A DNA stretch of 12,596 nt. Origin: Victivallales bacterium (lineage in GTDB: Bacteria > Verrucomicrobiota > Lentisphaeria > Oligosphaerales > Oligosphaeraceae). The notes beneath the pieces are model-generated. The model did no database searches, was not told where the DNA came from, and saw only the letters and a list, made by a program, of their open reading frames with translations. Made by a program: the position numbers and the translations under genes. The stretch covers positions 1 to 12,596 of the forward strand of contig JAFZZD010000562.1 in assembly GCA_017615955.1 (NCBI GenBank). The letters are read 5' to 3'. Each line of letters starts with the position of its first letter. The stretch's first letter is position 1. Shown here piece after piece: positions 6,548-12,596 of the stretch.

Positions 6548-7159
6548 ATGATTGAAAGAGAGCAGGAACAACGTCTCAGAGACGAGATTATCGGCGATGC
6601 CAAGGCTAAGGCGGAGCGTCTGCTTGCCCGTGCCAGAAACGACGCTGCAAAAATAGTCGACAGGGCGAAGCGCGAGGCGGCGGCTAAACGCAAGGAACGC
6701 ATGGCCGAAGTTGAAAAGGAGATGACGCAGAAATGCGGCGCAATTGTCCGTGGCGTGGAGACGGAGCTGAAACGGCATTGGCTTGCAGGACGCGAGGAAC
6801 GCCTTGAGGCAATGCTTGCCACTGCGCTGGAAAAGGCTGCCTCAACCACAGGCGAAAACCACAAACGTTCAATGACGTTGCTGGCAAAAGAGGCCATCCT
6901 TGCCCTGGGACCATGCCATGCAGAGGTTCATTTCCCAGAAAAAGACGCCACGCTTGTCACGGAGCAATGGCTTGCCGCCATCGCAAAGGAGGTCCTCGAC
7001 AAGAAGGCTGATTTTTCATTCCAGTTGTGCCCTTCACCTGATGCCCCAGACGGACTGCGCTTCGTCACCCTTGACGGCAGAAAGGAATTTGACAACACAT
7101 ACGCCTCTCGCCTCCAGAAAATGAAGGATGGCATACGTGTTCTGCTTTCGGAAGAATGA
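6548..7159 (+). CDS. atpE: V-type ATPase subunit E (peripheral stalk)
   Basis: The product is 203 residues. The first 75 or so are highly charged and helical, with Ala at 11-residue spacing (AKAKAERLLAR, ARNDAAKIVDR), the coiled-coil partner of subunit G. The C-terminal part is a globular domain ending in LDGRKEFDNTYASRLQKM, typical of subunit E, which caps the A/B head. The ATG at 6548 has AGGG six bases upstream; the in-frame TTG at 6542 overlaps the F stop and is less likely. After its stop the operon has its largest internal gap (97 nt), holding two strong hairpins before subunit A. Confidence 0.88.
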   Translation: MIEREQEQRLRDEIIGDAKAKAERLLARARNDAAKIVDRAKREAAAKRKERMAEVEKEMTQKCGAIVRGVETELKRHWLAGREERLEAMLATALEKAASTTGENHKRSMTLLAKEAILALGPCHAEVHFPEKDATLVTEQWLAAIAKEVLDKKADFSFQLCPSPDAPDGLRFVTLDGRKEFDNTYASRLQKMKDGIRVLLSEE

Positions 7160-7176
7160 CATGTGGCAGTCTTGTG

Positions 7177-7221
7177 CGCGGGGCGAGAGCCCCGCGATTT
7201 ACCTGCGGCTTTCGCCGCAGG
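7177..7221 (+). repeat. Paired GC-rich hairpins in the E-A intergenic gap
   Basis: Two perfect 8-bp stems stand 5 nt apart. The first is CGCGGGGC / GCCCCGCG with a GAGA loop (7177-7196). The second is CCTGCGGC / GCCGCAGG with a TTTC loop (7202-7221). Read on the opposite strand, the second has a GAAA loop closed by GC, so the pair is arranged as two similar palindromes in opposite orientation, as in REP/BIME-type elements. No T-run follows, so read-through is expected. The pair may stabilise or mark a processing point between the stalk/membrane half and the head half of the transcript. Confidence 0.6.
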
Positions 7222-7256
7222 CACCAAACTGTCCACTAGAAATGGAAATATAGATT

Positions 7257-9017
7257 ATGTCTGATGAACAGCATAAAGGAATAATAACGAGAGTGAATGG
7301 CCCGATTGTGCAGGCCACGCAGATGGAACTTGCGGGGATGCACGAAGTCGTGGAAGTAGGCGAAATGCGCCTGCTTGGCGAGGTCATCAAGGTGCGTGGC
7401 GAGGCCGCCACAATTCAGGTGTATGAAAACACCAGCGGTCTGAAGCCAGGCGAGGCCGTGTATTGTTCGGGTCGTCCTCTCTCCGTATTGCTTGGACCAG
7501 GCTTGCTGGGAACCATCTATGACGGAATACAGCGTCCACTTGACCGCATTGCAAAAGACTGCGGTCCCATGATACGCCGTGGCGAAAAGGCCTCCGCTGT
7601 GGATTTGGATAAAAAGTGGCATTTCAAGCCAGTTGTCAAGGAGGACGATACTCTTGCGCCTGGCATGCCTATAGGCGAAGTGCAGGAGACTGAAAGCGTG
7701 CTGCACCGCATTATGTGCCCGCCAGATGCTGGCGGCAAGGTCACTTTCATCGCGGACGAAGGCGATTATGACGGCAAGGATGTGATATGCAAGGCTGGCG
7801 GGCATGACTTGGGCTTGTACCAGTATTGGCCAGTTCGCGTGGGGCGTCCCGTGAACCGTCGTCTTCCGTTGTACGAGCCATTGCTGTCAGGTCTGCGTGT
7901 GATAGACACGTTCTTCCCCATTGCCAAGGGCGGTGCCGCCGCCGTGCCTGGCGGCTTTGGCACTGGCAAGACAATGACGCAGCAGGCCATTGCCAAGTGG
8001 TGCGATGCGAAAATCATTGTCTATATCGGCTGTGGTGAGCGGGGCAATGAAATGACCGAGGTGCTGAGGGAATTCCCTGAATTGCAGGACCCGCGCAGCG
8101 GACGCTCCCTCATGGAGCGCACAATCCTCATTGCGAATACATCCAATATGCCTGTCGCAGCCCGCGAGGTCAGCATCTACACTGGCATCACCTTGGCTGA
8201 ATACTACCGCGACATGGGCTATGACGTGGCGGTCATGGCGGATTCCACATCAAGATGGGCTGAGGCCTTGCGTGAACTGTCAGGCCGTCTGGAGGAAATG
8301 CCTGCGGACGAAGGTTTCCCCGCATATCTACCCGCAAAATTGGCTGGCTTCTATGAGCGTGCTGGCAAGGTGGAGACATTGGAAGGGCGTTCAGGCTCCG
8401 TGTCGGTGATTGGTGCCGTTTCACCGCCTGGTGGCGATTTCTCCGAACCTGTCACTCAGCATACAAGCCGCTTCATCAGGTGTTTCTGGGCGTTGGACAG
8501 GGACCTGGCAAATGCCCGCCATTATCCTGCCATCAGCTGGCTGAACTCATACAGCGAGTACCTGGAGGAAATCTCGCCATGGTGGAAGGACAAGAACCAC
8601 GACTGGAAGGACAACAGGGCATTGCTTATGGAAATATTGCGTGAGGAAAGTTCCTTGCAGCACATCGCAAAACTTGTTGGTCCCGATGCATTGCCTGATT
8701 CACAGCGACTGACATTGCTTCTGGCTGAATACATCAAGAATGCATTCCTCCAGCAGAACTCCTTTGACAAGGTGGACATGTACTGCTCGCCAGAAAAGCA
8801 ATGCTGGATGATGAAGCTGCTGGTGCAGTTTGCACAGCGCAGCAGGGAACTTGTCGCAAAGGGTGCCTCGCTGTCAGATGTGAATGGAATGAGCACATTG
8901 CCCCGCATACTTAGGATGAAAAGCGAGATGCCCAATGGCGACGAGGCGAAAATGGCGGCACTGGAGCAGTCTGTCAATTCCGAATTGGATGAAATTGAGA
9001 GGAGGTTTCTCAAATGA
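7257..9017 (+). CDS. atpA: V-type ATPase subunit A (catalytic)
   Basis: This 586-residue protein is the usual length for the catalytic subunit. It has the N-terminal beta-barrel (about 1-75), the A-subunit-specific insertion (about 110-190) and the nucleotide-binding core. The Walker A motif is GGFGTGKT at 232-239 (Lys238, Thr239). The catalytic glutamate is Glu261 in GERGNE, and [15 protein letters not shown] marks the Walker B region. Three copies alternate with B to hydrolyse or make ATP. The ATG at 7257 has only a weak GGA ten bases upstream, following the hairpin pair, which is surprising for a subunit needed in three copies. The stop overlaps the B start in ATGA, so A and B are translationally coupled. 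Confidence 0.97.
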   Translation: MSDEQHKGIITRVNGPIVQATQMELAGMHEVVEVGEMRLLGEVIKVRGEAATIQVYENTSGLKPGEAVYCSGRPLSVLLGPGLLGTIYDGIQRPLDRIAKDCGPMIRRGEKASAVDLDKKWHFKPVVKEDDTLAPGMPIGEVQETESVLHRIMCPPDAGGKVTFIADEGDYDGKDVICKAGGHDLGLYQYWPVRVGRPVNRRLPLYEPLLSGLRVIDTFFPIAKGGAAAVPGGFGTGKTMTQQAIAKWCDAKIIVYIGCGERGNEMTEVLREFPELQDPRSGRSLMERTILIANTSNMPVAAREVSIYTGITLAEYYRDMGYDVAVMADSTSRWAEALRELSGRLEEMPADEGFPAYLPAKLAGFYERAGKVETLEGRSGSVSVIGAVSPPGGDFSEPVTQHTSRFIRCFWALDRDLANARHYPAISWLNSYSEYLEEISPWWKDKNHDWKDNRALLMEILREESSLQHIAKLVGPDALPDSQRLTLLLAEYIKNAFLQQNSFDKVDMYCSPEKQCWMMKLLVQFAQRSRELVAKGASLSDVNGMSTLPRILRMKSEMPNGDEAKMAALEQSVNSELDEIERRFLK

Positions 9018-10420
9018 GAATGCCTGGTCTTACATACACGGGCGTCAGGAACATTGACGGGCCGCTGGTATTCATCGACAATATCTCAGGCATAGCATAC
9101 GATGAATTGGTGACAATCACCGCGCCAAATGGCCAGGAACGTCTGGGGCAGGTGCTGGATGTGACCGAGCATACTGCCGTGGTGCAGGTCTTTGGTGGGA
9201 CGGATGCACTGTCATTGGCTGGTACTAAGGCGCGTTTTCTTGGCACGCCTCTTCACGTGCCTGTCTCCAAGGAGATGATGGGGCGCGTGTTCGATGGCCT
9301 GGGCCGCCCCAAGGACGGTCTGCCAGCTCCACTTTGCCGCGATTGGCGCGATGTTAACGGTCTGCCAATCAATCCTTCCGCTCGTGAATATCCCCGCGAT
9401 TTCATTCAGACTGGCATTTCGTCCATCGACTTGATGAATACGCTGGTGCGTGGTCAGAAATTGCCCATATTCTCTGGCAATGGTCTGCCCCACAACAGAA
9501 TGGCCGCGCAGATTGCACGCCAGGCGAAGTTGCTTAAGGAGGATGTGGAATTTGCCATCGTGTTCGCCGCCATGGGCGTCAAACACGATGTGGCACGTTT
9601 CTTCGTGGATTCCTTTGAACAAAGCGGTGTGCTTAACAAGGTGGCGATGTTCCTCAGTCTGGCAGATGATCCGTCGGTGGAGCGCCTTATCACGCCACGT
9701 ACTGCCCTGACAATGGCGGAATACCTGGCATTTGATGAGGGCATGCATGTGCTGGTCATCATCACCGACATGTCCAACTACTGCGAGGCTTTGCGTGAAA
9801 TAGCCACCGCCCGTGGCGAGATCCCCAGCAGAAAGGGCTATCCTGGATACCTGTATAGTGACTTGGCATCCATGTACGAAAGGGCAGGGCGTCTGGAGAA
9901 TGGCTCTGGCTCCATCACACAGATGCCGATTCTGACTATGCCAAATGACGATATTTCACACCCCATACCTGACCTGACTGGATACATCACCGAAGGGCAG
10001 ATTGTGCTGGAACGGGAAATGTTCCAGCGCGGCATTTACCCGCCCGTGGCTGGGCTTCCTTCGCTGTCCCGCCTTATGAAAGACGGTATTGGCGAGGGGC
10101 GTACACGCAGCGACCATCCCCATGTGGCATCGCAGTTGTTTGCCGCATACTCCAAGGTGAAGGATGTGCGCTCGCTGGCCTCCGTCATAGGCGAGGAGGA
10201 ATTGAGTCCTGTGGACAAATTGTACATCAAGTTCGGACGTGAATTTGAGAACAAAGTGATTGCCCAGGGTGAGTTTGAGGACAGGAGCATCGAGCAGTCC
10301 CTGTCAATTGCCTGGGATGTGCTGAAGATACTGCCTCGTTCCGAATTGCTTCGTCTTTCGGAGGAGGAACTTTCCGAATACTATGATGTCTCTGCAACCA
10401 TGGAGCGCATAAGCAGATGA
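9014..10420 (+). CDS. atpB: V-type ATPase subunit B (non-catalytic head)
   Basis: The 468-residue protein has the RecA-like core of A but with a degenerate P-loop, SGNGLPHN (154-161), lacking GKT as in all B subunits. Arg353 in [10 protein letters not shown] aligns with the arginine finger that completes the active site on A. Other family stretches include [15 protein letters not shown] and [18 protein letters not shown]. The ATG at 9014 overlaps the A stop by four bases, with GGAGG eight bases upstream, giving A and B matched synthesis for a 3:3 head. Its stop overlaps subunit D in the same ATGA manner. Confidence 0.97.
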   Translation: MRMPGLTYTGVRNIDGPLVFIDNISGIAYDELVTITAPNGQERLGQVLDVTEHTAVVQVFGGTDALSLAGTKARFLGTPLHVPVSKEMMGRVFDGLGRPKDGLPAPLCRDWRDVNGLPINPSAREYPRDFIQTGISSIDLMNTLVRGQKLPIFSGNGLPHNRMAAQIARQAKLLKEDVEFAIVFAAMGVKHDVARFFVDSFEQSGVLNKVAMFLSLADDPSVERLITPRTALTMAEYLAFDEGMHVLVIITDMSNYCEALREIATARGEIPSRKGYPGYLYSDLASMYERAGRLENGSGSITQMPILTMPNDDISHPIPDLTGYITEGQIVLEREMFQRGIYPPVAGLPSLSRLMKDGIGEGRTRSDHPHVASQLFAAYSKVKDVRSLASVIGEEELSPVDKLYIKFGREFENKVIAQGEFEDRSIEQSLSIAWDVLKILPRSELLRLSEEELSEYYDVSATMERISR

Positions 10421-11073
10421 GCAAGAGCAACATAGCGCCAACCAAGAGCAACCAGATAAACCTTAAGCGTGAACTTGCCATGGCCACGGAGGGCTTTTCC
10501 CTTCTGGAGCAGAAGCGGGAGATTTTGGTTATGGAACTGATGCGTCTTCTGGACAGGGTGAAGGAAGTGCAGCAAGAACTGAACGAGCGTAGCCGCCAGG
10601 CCTCCGCTACGTTGCGCTTGGCTCTGTGCCGAAATGGATACCAGCGCATGAAAAGCATTGCGGATGGTGTTCACTACGAACACGAGATTTCCGTGGATAC
10701 CCGCGTGGCCGCAGGCGTAAGGATTCCCACGATTAGCGTGAAGCAAGGCGAGTTCAAACCACAGTTCGGCTTCGTGGGCACTGATTCGCTGGCGGACAAG
10801 ACCATGGTGGATTTCCTGAAACTCACCGAGACTGCCAACCGTTTGGCTGAATTGGAAACTTCGGTGTGGCTGCTGGCACGTGAGTTGAAGAAGACGCAGC
10901 GCCGCGTGAATGCGCTGGAGCATATATTCATTCCCAATTACAAGGACACTTTGCATTTCATCGAAGAGCAGCTTGAAAGCCGTGAACTGGATTCATTCTT
11001 TACGATGAAAATGGTGAAGAAAAGGCTTGAGGCCGCAAATGATGCGGATATTGCCAGAAAGGAGGGTGATTGA
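10417..11073 (+). CDS. atpD: V-type ATPase subunit D (central rotor shaft)
   Basis: This 218-residue protein is expected to form the long antiparallel coiled coil that turns inside the A3B3 head. The N terminus shows the family pattern ([20 protein letters not shown], then [13 protein letters not shown]). The C-terminal helix begins near residue 135 and includes [18 protein letters not shown], also diagnostic. A less conserved middle part (about 75-130) forms the head of the shaft. The start overlaps the B stop by 4 nt. The ATG of the following stress-protein gene lies 2 nt after the stop codon, with GGAGG inside the end of this gene. Confidence 0.95.
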   Translation: MSKSNIAPTKSNQINLKRELAMATEGFSLLEQKREILVMELMRLLDRVKEVQQELNERSRQASATLRLALCRNGYQRMKSIADGVHYEHEISVDTRVAAGVRIPTISVKQGEFKPQFGFVGTDSLADKTMVDFLKLTETANRLAELETSVWLLARELKKTQRRVNALEHIFIPNYKDTLHFIEEQLESRELDSFFTMKMVKKRLEAANDADIARKEGD

Positions 11074-11075
11074 CA

Positions 11076-11615
11076 ATGAGGCTGTCTGATTACTTCAATA
11101 GGGATAAAAATGAGCATGGGCGTCAGTCTTTGGCTGCAAAGGAAGATGAAAAGCCTCAGGGAATGCCTTTTGCAAAGAGCATTCTGGTGGTGCTGGATGG
11201 TTCCGAGGCCGCAATCAACGCGCTGAAGATGGCTGTCAATATGAAGTCTTGCCTACCTGATGCAAGATTGTCCGCCGCATTTGTGGTGGACACTGTGAGC
11301 ATGAACATGCTTCAGCAAATGCGTGTGTTCATTGCCGAGGAACGGGAGGTGTTCGAACAGGAAATCAATGCAAAGGGGCAACGTGTGCTGGATAGCGCAT
11401 ACGAGTTTGCAAAAAAGCAAGGCGTGGAACTTGAAACCTATATGCTAAGGGGCCGTTTTTCTCAGGCTATACAGAAGGCATGCCGAGAATTGAAGTGCGA
11501 TTTGCTCATCATCTATGGCTGGCATGACGCCTCAACCCACAAGGACAACAGCAGCGTGGAAAGGCAACTGGTGGTGGACCATTCTTCATGTCCTGTTCTA
11601 GTTATAAAGGGGTGA
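11076..11615 (+). CDS. Universal stress protein (UspA) family, divergent nucleotide motif
   Basis: The product is 179 residues. About 33 hydrophilic residues precede one Usp domain (34-178), which begins SILVVLDGSEAAINALK; Asp41 matches the acidic residue near the nucleotide in ATP-binding members. The usual G-x2-G-x9-G-S/T signature is degraded: Gly148 is followed by WHD and then by SSVERQL instead of GSVSE, although the ending CPVLVIKG is canonical. ATP binding is therefore uncertain. It is likely a cytoplasmic regulator. The ATG at 11076 is preferred, with GGAGG ten bases upstream; the in-frame TTG at 11070 is less likely. Its position 2 nt after subunit D makes it part of the ATPase operon. 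Confidence 0.85.
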   Translation: MRLSDYFNRDKNEHGRQSLAAKEDEKPQGMPFAKSILVVLDGSEAAINALKMAVNMKSCLPDARLSAAFVVDTVSMNMLQQMRVFIAEEREVFEQEINAKGQRVLDSAYEFAKKQGVELETYMLRGRFSQAIQKACRELKCDLLIIYGWHDASTHKDNSSVERQLVVDHSSCPVLVIKG

Positions 11616-11616
11616 T

Positions 11617-12348
11617 ATGAAACAGGATTTGCAGGGAAAGGTTCTGGTTCTGACTGGCGCAGGTGGCGGCATTGGCAGGACAATCGCTCTTCGCATGGCG
11701 CAGTGTGGAATGAAACTGGTGCTGCTGGGCGGGCGCAATGTTGCAAAGTTGCAGGAAACACAGGCCCTTGTGGAGAAATGCAGCCAGTGCATAGTCCTGC
11801 CAGGAGAGTTGACCGATGTGGATGCGCTGGACAAACTTGTTGAAAAGGCGGCCTCCGCATTCGGAGGAATTGACGTGCTGGTGAACAATGCGGGCGTTGC
11901 CCAAAGCACACCCTTTGAGCAGGTGACGCCAATGGAATTCGATGCAATCATGGGCATAAATGTGCGGGCGCCATATTTCCTGACGCAGAAGTGCCTGCCT
12001 TATCTAAGGCGTTCCAATGCCGCCAGCATAATCAATATTGCCTCTGTGGTGTCCCACGCGGGCTATCCATTGCAGAGTGCATACACCGCTTCGAAGCATG
12101 CCTTGTTGGGCTTCACAAAGAGCTTGGCTGCGGAATGCTACAAGGACAATATCCGTGTTCATGCCATTGCGCCAGGCGGCGTTTACACCGACATGGTGAA
12201 GATATCACGCCCTGATTTGACGCCAGACGGCATGATCATGCCAGAGGACATAGCCGATATAGTCTGCTTCCTCCTGGAAAACCGCAGCAATGCCGTAATC
12301 GATGAAATACTCGTCCACCGCGTCAACAAACAGCCCTTCTTGGTGTGA
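11617..12348 (+). CDS. Short-chain dehydrogenase/reductase (classical SDR)
   Basis: This 243-residue single-domain NAD(P)-dependent oxidoreductase has the cofactor motif TGAGGGIG (13-20), NNAG (90-93) and a complete catalytic tetrad Asn115, Ser143, Tyr156 (YTASK) and Lys160. Arg40 after the second strand (LLGGRN) favours NADP(H). The C-terminal EILVHRVNKQP ending differs from the glycine-rich end of FabG and recalls YdfG-like SDRs acting on small hydroxy acids or alcohols; the substrate is unknown. The ATG at 11617 has AAAGGGG just upstream and lies 1 nt after the stress-protein stop, so it is probably the last gene of the operon. The palindromic repeat array starts right after its stop. Confidence 0.9.
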   Translation: MKQDLQGKVLVLTGAGGGIGRTIALRMAQCGMKLVLLGGRNVAKLQETQALVEKCSQCIVLPGELTDVDALDKLVEKAASAFGGIDVLVNNAGVAQSTPFEQVTPMEFDAIMGINVRAPYFLTQKCLPYLRRSNAASIINIASVVSHAGYPLQSAYTASKHALLGFTKSLAAECYKDNIRVHAIAPGGVYTDMVKISRPDLTPDGMIMPEDIADIVCFLLENRSNAVIDEILVHRVNKQPFLV

Positions 12349-12349
12349 T

Positions 12350-12375
12350 GTAGTTGCGACGGCGTCCCCTCGCCA
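12350..12375 (+). repeat. Degenerate partial copy of the palindromic repeat
   Basis: This stretch matches the left arm and loop of the following units with small changes (GTAGTT for GTAGTA, and two extra C in the loop), but its right arm stops at TCGCCA, where the first full unit begins. It starts 2 nt after the dehydrogenase stop and looks like a decayed or truncated unit at the array edge. Confidence 0.7.
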
Positions 12376-12596
12376 GTTGCCGTAGTAGCGACGGCGTCCT
12401 CGCCGTCGCATTAACGGCATGCCTATCGTTACTACCATCCCTTACAAGTTGCCGTAGTAGCGACGGCCTTAGCGTAGCGTACCTCGCCGTCGCATTAACG
12501 GCATGCCTATCGTTACTACCATCCCTTACAAGTTGCCGTAGTAGCGACGGCCTTAGCGTAGCGTACCTCGCCGTCGCATTAACGGCATGCCTATCG
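12376..12596 (+). repeat. Tandem array of palindromic repeats (72/84-nt units), open at the window end
   Basis: Unit 1 is 12376-12447 (72 nt), unit 2 is 12448-12531 (84 nt), and unit 3 begins at 12532 and is cut after 65 nt. Units 2 and 3 are identical where both are seen. Unit 1 differs only in the hairpin loop, where GTC replaces CTTAGCGTAGCGTAC. Each unit folds: in unit 1 TGCCGT pairs with ACGGCA and GCGACGGCG with CGCCGTCGC, separated by a 4-by-4 internal loop (AGTA/ATTA) and capped by TCCT. A constant linker with no obvious coding sense separates the hairpins. Near-identity implies recent copying. It may end the operon transcript. No open frame or transposase is seen. Confidence 0.85.

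Noticed and set aside
7177..7221. Intrinsic terminator between subunits E and A
   Set aside because: There is no T-run after either stem, and termination here would separate the catalytic head from the rest of the enzyme.
7236..7805. 189-residue open frame on the minus strand inside atpA
   Set aside because: It lies antisense to a clearly identified gene, as do several other long minus-strand frames (for example 765-1271 and 5838-6410); the translations resemble no family.
7940..7980. Unusual Walker A (GGFGTGKT) in subunit A as a sign of an inactive enzyme
   Set aside because: It still fits GxxxxGKT, and the catalytic Glu261 and surrounding motifs are intact.
12376..12596. Possible CRISPR array at the window end
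   Set aside because: Units are 72-84 nt with the linker as conserved as the hairpin. There are no unique spacers, and no cas gene is present.
12376..12596. Possible integron attC sites
   Set aside because: The fold is attC-like in outline, but I could not find the paired GTTRRRY / RYYYAAC core sites, and no cassette genes lie between units.

Overview
The window is a bacterial chromosome segment in which every gene lies on the + strand. Its core is a complete nine-subunit A/V-type (archaeal/vacuolar-like) rotary ATPase operon. Such ATPases occur in scattered bacteria (Thermus, enterococci, clostridia, spirochaetes, chlamydiae and other PVC-group bacteria). The mid GC content, the Shine-Dalgarno starts, the NhaC-type antiporter and the abundance of extragenic palindromes fit an anaerobic, possibly PVC-group (Lentisphaerae/Kiritimatiellota-like) bacterium. 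That placement is inference of low confidence, because no rRNA or marker gene is present.

Layout. (1) 1-1724: the C-terminal part of an NhaC-family Na+/H+ antiporter, cut by the window edge, then a phosphotriesterase-homology (PHP-type) metallohydrolase. (2) 1725-2008: a non-coding stretch with three successive hairpins, including a perfect 24-nt palindrome, ending in a sigma70-like promoter. (3) 2009-11073: a PTS EIIA (PtsN/fructose-type) protein followed by ATPase subunits in the order G, C, I, K, F, E, (gap with paired hairpins), A, B, D. (4) 11076-12348: a universal-stress-protein family member and a short-chain dehydrogenase, joined to the same operon by gaps of 1-2 nt. (5) 12350-12596: a tandem array of palindromic units that runs off the window edge.

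How the parts fit. A and B form the hexameric head (catalytic sites in A, arginine finger in B). D and F form the rotor axle, C is the socket joining the axle to the K ring, E and G form the peripheral stalks, and I holds the ion half-channels. All key catalytic residues I looked for are present: Walker A and GER in A, the equivalent arginine in I, and the ion-carrying glutamate in K. The enzyme therefore looks functional. The K subunit lacks the glutamine that helps bind Na+ in the Enterococcus ring, which hints at H+ coupling. The unusual part is the set of passengers: an EIIA protein with its phosphorylatable histidine leads the operon, and a stress protein and an oxidoreductase close it. 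This suggests, without proving, that ATPase expression or activity is tied to PTS phosphorylation state and to stress or redox state.

I found no CRISPR array, tRNA, rRNA, transposase or phage gene.
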